A stretch of DNA of 64,000 nucleotides from Streptomyces pactum. GTDB lineage: Bacteria > Actinomycetota > Actinomycetes > Streptomycetales > Streptomycetaceae. The notes under the pieces were generated by a model that was not told the DNA's origin, searched no databases, and saw only the letters and a program-made list of their open reading frames with translations. Each line of letters starts with the position of its first letter. The first letter of the stretch is position 1. Made by a program: the position numbers and the translations under genes. Below are positions 1-9,769 of this stretch, piece after piece. The stretch lies in NCBI RefSeq assembly GCF_002005225.1, contig NZ_CP019724.1, positions 1 to 64,000 of the forward strand, written 5' to 3'.

Positions 1-1761
1 TTGGCGCGGGTGAGGGCGACGTAGAAGGCTCTGCGGGCTTCGGCGACCTCTTGGGGGCGGGAGGCTTGCCGGGGTAGTGACGTGGGAGCAGTCCTTCGAC
101 GAGGCCGGGCAGGATGACGATGCGGAACTCGCGGCCCTTGGCGCTGTGGTAGGTGGTCAGGGCGATGTGGCCGGGGATTTGTCCTCCGGCGAGTTCGGCC
201 ATGGTGAGGTCGCCGGGATCGGCCAGGGCCTGGGCCGTGTCCCGGTCGCGTTCGTCGGGGCTGTGATCGGCGAGGTGGGTGGCTCTCAGGGTGTCCCACA
301 GTGCGGCGAGGAAGATCCTCGCCGGGTGGGCTGGGGTTTCGCGGTCGGGGGCGTCCAGGAGCGCCGCCAGGCGTCGTGACAGGGTGCGCTGGGTGTCGGT
401 CGGGTCGTTGTGGTGGGCCAGCTGGAGTTGGCGATGCCAGGTTGCGGCCAGCTCGCGAAGGGTTCGGGCAGGGGCGATGCCGGCTGTTCTGCAGCGCGGT
501 GCTGCGAGGTCTGTGGTGGTGGGCCGGGAAGAGGCCCGGTCAGTCGCCGCGTGGCGCAGGCAGCGATCAGGTCGGCGAGGGGACCGCTGGGACGGCGGCG
601 CTGCTTTTCGCTGTCGAGGGGGATCTGGGCGGCCCGGATCGCGGTGGTCAGGGCGTCGAGCAGGGGGCCTTTGGAGCGGTAGAGGACAGCGATGTCTTCT
701 GGCGGTGTGCCTGTTGCCAGGCGGTTGTTGAGGACTTCGACGGTGCGGGCCGCGTGGGAGTCGATGTCGCCGTCGGCGTGGAGGATAGTGACGGCGCCTG
801 CGTCGTCGCGGCCAGGTGCGGCGTGGTAGCCGCGGTCTTGGCCGAGGACTGCGTGGCCAGCGGATATGAGGGCGCTGCCGCTGCGGTAGTTGACCCGCAA
901 GCGCAGTCGTCGGAAGTCGGGCCGGTTGCTGAGCTGGGTCAGGTAGCGGGGGCTGGCGCCCTGGTAGGCGTAGAGCACCTGATCGGGATCGCCGACGGCG
1001 GTGATGCCCACGCCGGCGTCCAGCAAGGTGAGCACCAGGGCGTGCAGGACGGGACCGAGGTCTTGGTATTCGTCGACGACGAAATGCGGGAAGCGCGCCA
1101 CGAGTTGCTCGCGTGCGGTGCGGCTTTCGCGCAGCAGGTCGAGGGCGCGGATGGTCATGGCCTCGAAGTCGAGGGTGTCGTGGTCGCGGAGCAGTTGTTC
1201 GTAGCGGCGGACGGCGCGCGGGTATTGGCGCGGGTAGTCGGCGATCGGCTCCCCGGCGGCGATCAGACGGCGCAGGCGCTCCAGTGTGGTCCGGTTGTTC
1301 GGGTTGACGTCCAGGCCGGATTCGTAGGCGGCGGTGTCCCACAGCTGTCTGCAGGCGGACGTGTCGGGGATGGTGAGGTCGGCGGGAAGCGGGTCGCCGA
1401 TCAGGCGGCCGTAGGGGCGCAGGATGTGGTGCAGGCAGAAGGCGTGCACGGTGGTGCTGGACAGGCGGCGGCCCGGGTGCAGTCCGAGGTGGTGCAGGCG
1501 CACGGTGGTCTCGTGGGCGGCTGTTTCGGTGTAGGTCAGGGCGGCGACGCCGCGGTGGCGGCTGGTGGTGGCCAGTAGGTATCCGACGCGGGCGACGAGG
1601 GCTCGGGTCTTGCCGGCGCCAGGTCCGGCGAGCACGGCGATGTTTGCGTGGTGGGTGGCGGCGGCGCGTTGGTCCGGGTGCAGCGCGCCCAGTTCGGCGG
1701 CCAGGGCGGGCGGCAGCAGAGCCGGCACGGTCGCAGGCGTCTGCTGGTGGGGGGCCGTCAT
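1..1761 (-). pseudogene. UvrD/PcrA-type helicase, GajB-like, frameshifted and cut by the window edge
   Basis: Superfamily 1 DNA helicase, probably the helicase partner of the adjacent OLD-type nuclease. The ATG at 1761 opens a frame with Walker A GPGAGKT near residue 46, VVDEYQDL (Walker B) and the UvrD motif VGDPDQVLYAYQG. That frame runs to a stop at 286, but after about residue 400 (near 440-545) it loses all family resemblance. The C-terminal helicase motifs continue in another frame: HSAKGREF is encoded at 148-125 and ARRAFYVALTRA ends next to the window edge. A one-base indel therefore separates the halves, so this is either a broken gene or an assembly error; without it the protein would exceed 585 residues. 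The start overlaps the upstream stop as TGATG, implying translational coupling. Confidence 0.8.
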
Positions 1762-3725
1762 CAGCTGTGGCCCGGGGTGGGGGCTGCGGGGAACAGGGGC
1801 CGGCCGCGGAAGGTGCAGCTAAGATCGTCCAGCAGGCCGAGGATGGCTCCCGGACCTTCGATCGTCAGCAGGTTGTCGCGGGTGATGAGGCCTTCCGTGC
1901 GGCCGAGCAGTTCCAGGACGCGGTCGTGCAAGCCGGTCATGCTGGCGACGTGCGCGGCCATCCGCTGGGCGTAGCGTCCCTTGCCGATGGCCTCGATCTT
2001 GTCCACCAGAGTGTCGCGCTGCTGGCCGGTTGCTGTGCCGTCCTCAAAGGGGGCCAGGGCATCACGAAAGGCGGACCGGCTGCTCTCGCGCTGCCGGAAG
2101 GCGCAGTAGGCCGCGGCCATTTCGGGATGCAGCAAAGGAGCGATGTCGGGTTCCAGCGTGTTGTCGCCGACGTAGACGCCTACCCGGGTCGCGGCGGTCA
2201 CCACCTGCTGCCGTCCGGCGCGTACGCCGCGCTCGGGCAGTTTCTGGACTGTGATCGTATCGATGCCGCGGTCGAGTGCCTGGTGCAGGGCGTCCTCGCG
2301 TGCGATGCGCGCCACGTCGCGAGCCCTCCACAGGCCCGGTTCCCTCTGGTGGCGGTGCTCGCCGTCTGCGGCGTCGCCGTCGGTGAGGATCCAGTGCGGG
2401 CGCCGCAGCGCCCGGGGGCCCAGCAGGGTGGCGTAGGGGGCGAAGTCGGTGCCTTCGACACTGGAGACGACGATGCCGTGATCGTCCAGGTGAAAGCCAG
2501 CTGCCTCGGCGAGTGCGGGCAGCAGGTAGGCGTCGGCTGCGCCCTCGACCAGGACGGTGCCCCGGGCGAAGAGGATCTCGGCGCGGGTGACGTTGATATA
2601 GCGCTCGAGGTCGGCCGTCTCGGCGTCGGTGAGCACGCCGGGCGGTACGACGGAGCCGACGGTGTGGTCGCCCTGGCTGCTGGTCAGCACGATGCTGGAC
2701 AGGGGGGTGACGGCGGCGATGTGCGGGCTGTGGGTGGTCAGCAGCAGCCGGTTGGGCTCGTGCAGCAGGTGGGCGAACACCTTGCGCTGCAGGCTGGGGT
2801 GGAGGTGGGCCTCGGGCTCCTCCACGGCCAGGAGTGTGTCCTCGCCGTCGCTGGCCTGGCGGCGCAGTTTCAGCCGCTCGAGCAGCAGGGCCAGGTAGAC
2901 GACGTTGGCGGTGCCGGTGGAGGTGTGCTGGATGCCGCGGCTGCTCGAGTCGATCAAGAGCTGGACGCTGCGGATCAGGTCGTCTTCCCGGCCGGCGAAG
3001 TCCAGCGAAGGGGTCAGCGGCAGCTGGGGGCCGGTCATGGCAGCCAGGCGGGAGGTGAGTTCGTCCACCGCCTGCTGCATGGAGGCGTCCTGGGCCAGCT
3101 GGTTGCGGGCCTGTTTCAGGGCGTCCAGAGTGGAGGCGACGATGTCGGGGGCCGGGGGCCGCTCGCGCAGCAGCCGGACCAGGGGGCTGCGGTCGGCGCG
3201 GGAGAAGTCGCCCTCGGCGTCGCGCAGGGCGGGCAGCACGGACAACGGGACGTATTCCTTGGCGTGGCGCATGTCGACGCCCGCATCGTCGCCGCCGTAG
3301 ATGGTCCAGGAGTAGTCGTCGGGCGTCAGCGGCTCGCTGGGCTGGGCGCCGAAGACTGCACCGACTGCCAGCTTGGGCTGGAACAGATAGGTCAGCCGGG
3401 CGACGCGGGGCTGCCCGTCCTCGGTGATGATCGCGCCGTCGAGGGTCGCGATGGCGTCGTCATCATCGTCGAAGTCGGCTAGCTCGACTTCGACCCTGAC
3501 CTCGACTCCTTGAGGCAAGGGCGGCGCACTGTCATGGATGTCGTCGGCCTGGAGTCTGCGCCACCGGTTGGACAGGTCCGGGTCGAGGACCAGGCGCAGC
3601 GCGTACAGCAGATTGCTCTTGCCAACCCCGTTCTCCCCCACGATCACCGCGGGAGTCGGGAAAGGATCAATCACCAGATCCCGGAAATTCCGGAAATTCA
3701 CGATCCTGACCTTTGAAAGGCGCAC
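1761..3725 (-). CDS. OLD-family ATP-dependent endonuclease (AAA plus TOPRIM), GajA-like
   Basis: ATPase-nuclease of the OLD family, 654 residues. The sequence shows Walker A GENGVGKS at residues 30-37, an ABC-type Walker B LAVEEPEAHLHP near residue 310, then a C-terminal TOPRIM domain with VLVEGAADAYLLPAL (catalytic Glu) and ILTDGDAADG (metal-binding Asp pair). I chose the GTG at 3725 because GGGGAGGGGAGAG lies directly upstream and KVRIVNFRNFRDL, the usual OLD N-terminus, follows at once; an in-frame ATG 54 bases upstream lacks such support. The gene is coupled to the downstream UvrD-type helicase, which is the gene order of Gabija (GajA then GajB). By analogy with that family it would nick or cut phage DNA when nucleotides are depleted. 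The Gabija assignment is inference; a plain OLD class 2 nuclease is the same family under another name. Confidence 0.85.
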   Translation of the reverse strand: MRLSKVRIVNFRNFRDLVIDPFPTPAVIVGENGVGKSNLLYALRLVLDPDLSNRWRRLQADDIHDSAPPLPQGVEVRVEVELADFDDDDDAIATLDGAIITEDGQPRVARLTYLFQPKLAVGAVFGAQPSEPLTPDDYSWTIYGGDDAGVDMRHAKEYVPLSVLPALRDAEGDFSRADRSPLVRLLRERPPAPDIVASTLDALKQARNQLAQDASMQQAVDELTSRLAAMTGPQLPLTPSLDFAGREDDLIRSVQLLIDSSSRGIQHTSTGTANVVYLALLLERLKLRRQASDGEDTLLAVEEPEAHLHPSLQRKVFAHLLHEPNRLLLTTHSPHIAAVTPLSSIVLTSSQGDHTVGSVVPPGVLTDAETADLERYINVTRAEILFARGTVLVEGAADAYLLPALAEAAGFHLDDHGIVVSSVEGTDFAPYATLLGPRALRRPHWILTDGDAADGEHRHQREPGLWRARDVARIAREDALHQALDRGIDTITVQKLPERGVRAGRQQVVTAATRVGVYVGDNTLEPDIAPLLHPEMAAAYCAFRQRESSRSAFRDALAPFEDGTATGQQRDTLVDKIEAIGKGRYAQRMAAHVASMTGLHDRVLELLGRTEGLITRDNLLTIEGPGAILGLLDDLSCTFRGRPLFPAAPTPGHS

Positions 3726-4039
3726 CGCTCTCCCCTCCCCCGCGCACGGCCCCCGCCCCACGCCCTCCAGACACCCCACCTGCGGACCACCAGCCTAGTT
3801 GCCGCATCAACCGACGGGGCACGCACCGTCACGCAGGAACAGCGGACTCTCGCGTGCGTCGACAGCCGGACGGAGTCCGGCTCCGGGTCCTGGAACCATC
3901 CGACCTTGGTCCCGGCCGGACGGGCCTCGTGCACAGCCCGGCCGGGCCCACGAGCCGACCGGCTGCACAGGGCCGGCGGTTTGCCCTGTGCAGGAGCCGA
4001 CACGGTTGCCGGCTGTCTGGTCATCGCCCCGCGGAGTTT
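3726..4039. other. Intergenic region without a supportable gene
   Basis: About 310 bases between the DUF6207 gene and the GajA-like gene. I see the ribosome site of the nuclease gene next to 3726 but no convincing coding frame, tRNA or strong hairpin. It presumably holds the promoter of the nuclease-helicase pair. Confidence 0.5.
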
Positions 4040-4252
4040 TCAGGAGCAGCGAGTTTCTTGGCGCAGGTCCACGTAACAGCGCAGCCGCACACCCGGCTCC
4101 CCGGGCTGGCGTGTGACGTGCTCGGCCGGCGCGGTGGCCCACCTCCGGGCAATCGCGTTCTGCATGGCGAACGCCGTGTCGTCATCGGCAGCCGCAAAGT
4201 CCACCACGAGCAGACCCGGCTCGGCCACGTGCACATCCCTGGTCGGCTTCAT
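4040..4252 (-). CDS. DUF6207 family protein
   Basis: Small soluble protein of about 70 residues. It carries the pattern I associate with DUF6207 of Streptomyces: HVAEPGLLVVDFAAADDDTA, then RRWATAPAEHVTR and QPGEPGVRLRCYVDLR near the C-terminus. The function of this family is unknown; members are often found near accessory genes. The ATG at 4252 is taken as the start; a GTG three codons upstream is possible, and the GTGGGG just before the ATG is only a weak ribosome site. It lies between the DEAH helicase and the GajA-like gene on the same strand. The 174 bases between its stop side and the helicase show no clear gene. Confidence 0.65.
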   Translation of the reverse strand: MKPTRDVHVAEPGLLVVDFAAADDDTAFAMQNAIARRWATAPAEHVTRQPGEPGVRLRCYVDLRQETRCS

Positions 4253-4426
4253 GCCCCACACGACGTCGCCGCATCCGGGCAGGTTCTCCCGACGTCACGG
4301 CATCACCCGACCGGGTCACGTACCGGCCTGCCGAAGTCGCACCGGCTTTGACGATTCCGTGGCGCAGCCATTCGAGGTCGTCGGCCGGTGTTTGGCCGTT
4401 CTCCTCAATCAGATGCGTTCGCCTGC

Positions 4427-6682
4427 TCACAGGCCGAGTTCGGCGAGCGCCTCCTGCCGCTGCGAGCTGAGGTTCGCGCGGCGGCGGCGCAGGTTGCTCA
4501 GCCACTGCCCCAGACGCACGGGGTCTCCTTCCACCTCCTCGATGTGCCGCTGGGGGACGTCGAGATGGCCTTCGCGGGCGCGGAAGGCCCGGGCGGCGAC
4601 CAGTCCCCGCTGGAAGGCCCGTTCGCGCGCCGGCGGGCGACTCTCCGTCGCCGGACAGCCGGATGTGTTGGGCAGGCCGATCAACCCCAACTCCTCGAGC
4701 AGTGACTTCTGTTCAGGGTGCAGGCGGTCGGAACGGGCGCGCTGTGACTCAAGCCAGCTCTCTGCCTCGGAGGCAGTCTCGTAGGCTGCCCGGCTCTGAC
4801 GGGCGGCGTGGTAGGCCCGTTGCCATGTGATCGGCCAGGGCGGGTTCCACCACCGGTCAAGGGCGGTGAGGGCGGCGGCGCGCTGGCCGGTGAGGGTCTC
4901 GGCGCGGGTGCGCTGGGTGGCCAGCCAGCGGCCGAGAGGGAAGCCGTCGTGGATCTCGTCGACGGGGGCGGCGAGGTGGCCGTAGCGGGCGGCATAGGCG
5001 GCGGCGTGGGCCAGTGCGCGGTCGAAGGCCTGCTGGCGGGGGTCCCAGATGATGCCGAGACGTTCGAGGGCGTGGACGCGTACGGCGTCGAGCGTGCCCT
5101 TGGTGTGCAGGTGGCGTTGCCAGGTCAGCCAGCGCCCCAAGGGGTAGCTGGTGGGGTCCTCGTAGTTCTGGGGGACGTCGAGGTGGCGGTGGGTGTGGCG
5201 GAAGCGGCGGGCCGCGGCGAGGCCGCGGCGCCATTCGGCGCTCTTGGGAGCCAGGACCCGCAGGGACAGGGCGAGGGCGATCTCGTCGGCCTGGGTGGGG
5301 CGGTCGAAACGCAGCCAGGCTTCGGGGTCTTCGGGGGGCATGGTGGGGCGGTGGGTGCGCGGGTCGGACAGGCGGGCATCGAGGCGGTCGTCGTGGGCAC
5401 GCAGAGCCTGGATGGTGCGCCACAGCGGGGTGTAGGCGTCGGCACCGAGAAGGTCGTCGGGGTCTTCGTCGGGGGTGAGGTAGACGGGGACGACGAGGGT
5501 GGCCTTCTTGCCAGCGCCAGGGTGCTGACGCAGGGCGCGGCCAACGGCCTGGATGGTGTCGACGGGGCTGTTCTTGGGATCGACGAAGATCACCGCGTCG
5601 ATGTCAGGCACGTCGATGCCCTCCCCCAGTACGCGGGCATTGGACAGGACGGCCGGCGCGTCGGGGCTGGTGTGGGAGGTGAATTCGAGCAGCAGGCGGC
5701 GGCGGATCTGCGGGGTGTGGCTGCCACCGACCCAGTCCGCCCACAGTCCCTGGGGGCGCAGGGGTGCAGGAAGAGCGGCGGCCGTCTGCGCCAGGGTGGT
5801 GGCGAAGGCGCGGGCATCGGCGACCCGGTGATGGAAGGTCAGGATCCGACGCAGCTTGTGGTCGTGGATGGCGCGCAGGGCGGCGACCTGACGGCCGGCC
5901 AGGCGCAGCCCGTCGGCGCCAGCACCGGGTCCGGTGGCGAGCCAGTCACGCAGGTCCGCGTCGGTGACGACGGGGACGAGGATCTGGTAGTCGGCGAGCA
6001 GTCCGAGGTCGATGGCGTCGGAGAGGTTGAGGTGGTAGGCGACGGGGCCGAAGAGGTTCTCGTCGTCCATGGAGGCCACCGTCTCCGACCCGTCGCCGGC
6101 CGAAGCGTCGTCGGGGTCCCAGATGCGGGGGGTGGCGGTCAGGTACAGGCGGCGGGCGGCCGGCACCTGGTCGTCGTGATGGACGGCAGCCCAGGCCTTG
6201 CCCAGGCGGCCTGCGGTGCGGTGGGCCTCGTCGACGACCGCGAGGTCCCAGGTGGGCAGGCGGTGGTCGCGGTGGGCGGCGATGACGCCGGGCAGGGAGG
6301 CGTAGGTGGCGTAGACGGTGGCCGGGCTGGGACTGGACTGGCCGACCAAGGCGGCCAGTTCGGCGGGGTCGGTGGTGAGGGGGATGTCGGCGCCGAGCGG
6401 TTCGTGATCGAGGGCCTGGCGTTGGGAGCACACGGCAATGGCGGTGCCCTTGCGGCCGGCCAGGCGCCAGGACCGGATCGTCTGGGACAGCAGATCCAGC
6501 GTCGGCAGCAGCACCAGGACCCGCCCCCGCGGGGCGATGCGGGCCGTGGTGCGGGCGGCGATGAGGGTCTTACCTGTGCCGCAGGCGGCGATCACGCTCG
6601 CGCGGGCGTGGTCGCGGAGCGTGGCGGTGGTGGCGGCTACCGCTTCTTTCTGGTGGGGCCGTAGCTGGATATCGGGGGCCAT
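4427..6682 (-). CDS. DEAD/DEAH-box helicase with C-terminal helicase-associated (HA) repeats
   Basis: Superfamily 2 helicase, 751 residues. The N-terminal core has a Q-motif-like LRPHQKEAV, Walker A AACGTGKT, Walker B VVDEAHRTAG and motif III LTATPRIW; the second RecA domain has VLSNARVLGEGIDVP and the motif VI-like IQAVGRALRQHPG. From about residue 480 to the end there are tandem segments of the HA type, each with a Trp-rich pattern such as PLGRWLTWQR and LGQWLSNLRR. HA-repeat helicases are common in Streptomyces and often sit on mobile or accessory DNA; no specific role is established that I know of. It follows sbcC by 78 bases on the same strand and may be co-transcribed with it. A nuclease domain is not visible, so it would need a partner if it acts in restriction. 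Confidence 0.9.
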   Translation of the reverse strand: MAPDIQLRPHQKEAVAATTATLRDHARASVIAACGTGKTLIAARTTARIAPRGRVLVLLPTLDLLSQTIRSWRLAGRKGTAIAVCSQRQALDHEPLGADIPLTTDPAELAALVGQSSPSPATVYATYASLPGVIAAHRDHRLPTWDLAVVDEAHRTAGRLGKAWAAVHHDDQVPAARRLYLTATPRIWDPDDASAGDGSETVASMDDENLFGPVAYHLNLSDAIDLGLLADYQILVPVVTDADLRDWLATGPGAGADGLRLAGRQVAALRAIHDHKLRRILTFHHRVADARAFATTLAQTAAALPAPLRPQGLWADWVGGSHTPQIRRRLLLEFTSHTSPDAPAVLSNARVLGEGIDVPDIDAVIFVDPKNSPVDTIQAVGRALRQHPGAGKKATLVVPVYLTPDEDPDDLLGADAYTPLWRTIQALRAHDDRLDARLSDPRTHRPTMPPEDPEAWLRFDRPTQADEIALALSLRVLAPKSAEWRRGLAAARRFRHTHRHLDVPQNYEDPTSYPLGRWLTWQRHLHTKGTLDAVRVHALERLGIIWDPRQQAFDRALAHAAAYAARYGHLAAPVDEIHDGFPLGRWLATQRTRAETLTGQRAAALTALDRWWNPPWPITWQRAYHAARQSRAAYETASEAESWLESQRARSDRLHPEQKSLLEELGLIGLPNTSGCPATESRPPARERAFQRGLVAARAFRAREGHLDVPQRHIEEVEGDPVRLGQWLSNLRRRRANLSSQRQEALAELGL

Positions 6683-6760
6683 GGAGGTGTATCGCTCCGT
6701 GGTAGTCGGCTGGCTGCTCCGGGAGGGCGGGGCTGGGGCTCTGCTCTCCCGGAGTTCAGG

Positions 6761-9700
6761 TTATTCGGCTGCTTCGGTCAGGTGGGCGAGGGTGGATCCG
6801 GTAGGGCTTTTTCGGATGTGCAGTCGCTGGGTGATGCGGCGGCGTAGTTCGGGGATGTGGCTGATGACGCCGACGGTGCGGTCGTGGGCGCGCAGGGAGT
6901 CGAGGACATCGAGGACGTTGTGGAGGGTGTCGTCGTCGAGGGTGCCGAAGCCTTCGTCGATGAAGAGGGTGTCGAGGGGGTTGCCGCCGGCTTCGTGGGT
7001 GACGACGTCGGCCAGGCCGAGGGCGAGGGACAGGGAGGCGAAGAAGGATTCGCCGCCGGAGAGGGTGTCGGTCTTGCGGGGGCGGCCGGTCCAGGAGTCG
7101 GTGATTTCCAGGCCGAGGCCGGAGCGGGCGCCGTGTGCGGCTTGGTGGTCGGAGTGGCGGAGGGTGTAGCGGCCTTCGGACATCAGGCTCAGGCGGGTGT
7201 TGGCAGCAGCGACGACTTGTTCGAGGCGGGCGGCCAGGACGTAGGCCTCCAGCTGCATGCGGACCCGGGTGCCGGAGGCGTTGCCGGTGGCCAGGTCGGC
7301 GAGGTGGCGGGCGGTGCTGTGGGCCTGCTCGAGTGCTCCCAGGCGTTCGACGACCCCTGCCAGGGTGGTGCTGAGGTCGGTGAGATCGGTGGTGCGGGCC
7401 CGGGCGGTACTGGCGGTGGTGACCGCTAGCGCGTGCTGGTCGTCTGCGGCCGTGCGCAGAGCTGTCGCAGCTTCGACGTCGGCGGCCGGCTGGGCTGCTG
7501 CTTCCTGCAGGACGGGGTCGTCGAGGACGGTCTGGTGGGAGGCGCGGGCCTCGCGCCATTGGTTGATCTCTTCCTCCAGTTCGTGGAGGTCCTTGTCGCT
7601 GAGCACGGCTTGTTCAGCGGCAGCGAGGGTGTCGAAGCCCTGGGATGTGGCGGCGTTGGCGGCTTGGCTGGTACGGGTGTGCAGGACCTGGGTGGCGGAG
7701 GCGGCGGTGCGGGATGCCTCGGCTGCCTGCTCAAGGCGGTCGGCAGTGCGGGTGAGGTCGTCGATGCGGGCCGCCAGGGTGGGGGCGGTGCCGCGGGCGG
7801 CATCGAGTTTCTCGGTGAGCTCCGCTTGCCGTTGGGACAGGGTGTCGTAGCTGGCGTTGCGGGCGGACAGGCCGGCGGTGGCGACACTGTCCTGCTCGGT
7901 CATGGTGATGTGTTCGCGGTCCAGCGCGAGGAGTTCCTCCTCGACGGTTCCGCGGTCGGCGGCACGTTCGAGAGAGTCGGCCAGCTGCGCGGCGAGTGCC
8001 TCGTGTTCGGCCTTGAGGCTGGCCAGCGGGGTGTCGCCGGCTTCGCCGGTGGCACCGGCGGCGTTCTCGCGAAGCTGCTGCAGCTCGGCCGCGATCTTGT
8101 CGCGCTGGTGCTGGGCGCGCTGGTGGGCTTTCTCGGCGGCTTGTTCGTCCTCGCGGGTGGGATGCCCGTCGGGAGCCTGGGCGGGAGCCGGGTGGGAGCA
8201 CGAGCCGCAGACCGGGCATGGTGCGCCGTCGGTGAGGCCGGCGGCGAGTTCGGCGGCCATGCCCTCGGTGCGTCGGCGGCGGATGCCGATGTGGGCCTGG
8301 GCTGCCTGTTCGGTTTCCTTCTGGGCGGCGGCCAGGCGCTGCTCGGTAATGGTGATCTCTGCGAGGTGGGCGTCGCGGCGTTCGGCGGCCGCGACGCGGC
8401 CGTTGAGGATCTCCAACTGGGCCTGGTGGCGGCGGCTTTCTTCCTCGGCCTCGCGGGCGGCTTCCCGGCGGGCCTGCAGAGTGGTGCGCCGGGTGGTCTC
8501 CTGCTCGAGCCAGTCACGGGCGGTGCGCTGCTGGACGGTGAAGTCCTGCCGCTCGGTGTCGATGCGCTTGAGGTCGGTGGTGAGCTGGCCGAGGGTGGCT
8601 TCCTCGGGAAGCAGGGTGTTCAGCACGGCGATGTCGTCGCGCGTGCGCTGCCCGACCGTGGCAAGGTCGGCGGCCTGGAGCGTGGCGTGTTCGGGGAGCA
8701 GCCGGGTGCGGGCGGCGCTTTCGCTGTCCTGGGCTCGGGTGTGGTCGGTGCGGGCGGTACTGACGGTGTGCAGCAGCGGTGCCAGCTGCTGGGCGCGCCG
8801 GGCTTGTTCCCGGCGCCTGCCGAGGGCTTCTTGGTGGGGTGTCTGTTCGTCCAGCCGGTTGAGCTGGGTGCGGGCGGTGGCGTGGGCGGTCTGCCGCCCG
8901 TGCAGTTCGCGGGTGACGGCTTCCAGGTTCTGGTGGGTGAGCTGGTTCTTCTTTGCCTTCTCGGCCTCGGCCTGGGCGGTGGCAGCGTCGGCCTGGCTGG
9001 CCTGGAAGAGGTCCTGGGCCCACGCCAGGGCGGGGCCGGTCAAGGCGTGCGCGGTGTCAGGGGCGGGGGCGTCGTACTGCGATTTCAGGTCCGGGCCGGC
9101 GGCCTGGTGGATGCGGGCCGCCAGGTGCAGCACCTCGTCGCGGGCGGCGTCGCGGTTCTTCTGAGTGGTGCGGCTGTGGTCGTTCAGCCAGCGTTCGATG
9201 AAGGCGTACCGGTCGCTGTAGAAGAGCTTGCCGAGGAGTTCGCGGCGCTTGCTGGCATCGGCGTAGAGGAACTTAGTGAACTCGTTCTGGGGCAGGAGGA
9301 CCACCTGGCAGAACTGGGTCCGGCTCATGCCGAGCAGGTCCTTGATTTCCTTGCCGGCCTCTTGGTGGGACTTGCTGGAGGCCTCCCAGTGGCCCTGTCC
9401 CAGGGCGTCGGTCGTGAACCGGCTGAGCCGGGTCTCGGCCTTCTGGACGGTGTCACCCGTGCCGTTCTTCTTGGGGCGCGTCTGCTGGGGGACGCGGTCG
9501 ATGAGCAGCCGCTGGCCGGCGATGGTGACGTCCAGGGTGACCTGGGTGAGCAGGTCGGCCGGGGCGTGGTGGCTGCGCAGCAGCAGGTCGCGGTCGACTG
9601 GGGGTTCGCCGTACAGGGCGAAGCAGATGGCGGTGAACAGGGTGCTCTTGCCGGCTCCGGTGTCGCCGTGCAGGAGGAACAGGCCGTCGGCGGTCAGGGC

Positions 9701-9769
9701 GTCGAAGTCGACGGTGTGGGTGCCGGCGAAGGGGCCGAAGGCCTGCAGGGTGAGGTGGTGCAGGCGCAT
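6761..9769 (-). CDS. sbcC: SbcC-type SMC-family ATPase of the SbcCD nuclease
   Basis: 1002-residue ATPase subunit of the Mre11/Rad50-like SbcCD exo/endonuclease, which processes hairpins and blocked DNA ends. Visible are the N-terminal MRLHHLTLQAFGPFAG and Walker A GDTGAGKST, two long Gln/Ala/Arg-rich coiled-coil arms, a central zinc hook CPVCGSCSHP near residue 500, and a C-terminal lobe with LSGGESFFASLSLALGLA (signature), LFIDEGFGTLDDD (Walker B) and VGVISHIPELRRRI. Length is typical for actinobacterial SbcC. Its ATG overlaps the stop of sbcD as TGATG, so the two subunits are translationally coupled. Chromosomal Streptomyces normally already carry sbcCD, so this may be a second, accessory copy; that cannot be decided from the window. 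Confidence 0.95.
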   Translation of the reverse strand: MRLHHLTLQAFGPFAGTHTVDFDALTADGLFLLHGDTGAGKSTLFTAICFALYGEPPVDRDLLLRSHHAPADLLTQVTLDVTIAGQRLLIDRVPQQTRPKKNGTGDTVQKAETRLSRFTTDALGQGHWEASSKSHQEAGKEIKDLLGMSRTQFCQVVLLPQNEFTKFLYADASKRRELLGKLFYSDRYAFIERWLNDHSRTTQKNRDAARDEVLHLAARIHQAAGPDLKSQYDAPAPDTAHALTGPALAWAQDLFQASQADAATAQAEAEKAKKNQLTHQNLEAVTRELHGRQTAHATARTQLNRLDEQTPHQEALGRRREQARRAQQLAPLLHTVSTARTDHTRAQDSESAARTRLLPEHATLQAADLATVGQRTRDDIAVLNTLLPEEATLGQLTTDLKRIDTERQDFTVQQRTARDWLEQETTRRTTLQARREAAREAEEESRRHQAQLEILNGRVAAAERRDAHLAEITITEQRLAAAQKETEQAAQAHIGIRRRRTEGMAAELAAGLTDGAPCPVCGSCSHPAPAQAPDGHPTREDEQAAEKAHQRAQHQRDKIAAELQQLRENAAGATGEAGDTPLASLKAEHEALAAQLADSLERAADRGTVEEELLALDREHITMTEQDSVATAGLSARNASYDTLSQRQAELTEKLDAARGTAPTLAARIDDLTRTADRLEQAAEASRTAASATQVLHTRTSQAANAATSQGFDTLAAAEQAVLSDKDLHELEEEINQWREARASHQTVLDDPVLQEAAAQPAADVEAATALRTAADDQHALAVTTASTARARTTDLTDLSTTLAGVVERLGALEQAHSTARHLADLATGNASGTRVRMQLEAYVLAARLEQVVAAANTRLSLMSEGRYTLRHSDHQAAHGARSGLGLEITDSWTGRPRKTDTLSGGESFFASLSLALGLADVVTHEAGGNPLDTLFIDEGFGTLDDDTLHNVLDVLDSLRAHDRTVGVISHIPELRRRITQRLHIRKSPTGSTLAHLTEAAE

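Noticed and set aside
77..1578. Long plus-strand frames rich in Gly and Val opposite the helicase
   Set aside because: They are antisense readings of a gene with clear helicase motifs and have repetitive Gly/Val/Gln composition typical of shadows in GC-rich DNA.
1644..3482. 612-codon plus-strand frame opposite the OLD nuclease
   Set aside because: Shadow of the nuclease gene; no domain or ribosome site.
4808..6664. 618-codon plus-strand frame opposite the HA helicase
   Set aside because: Antisense of a gene with helicase motifs; Gly/Val/Gln-rich without motifs.
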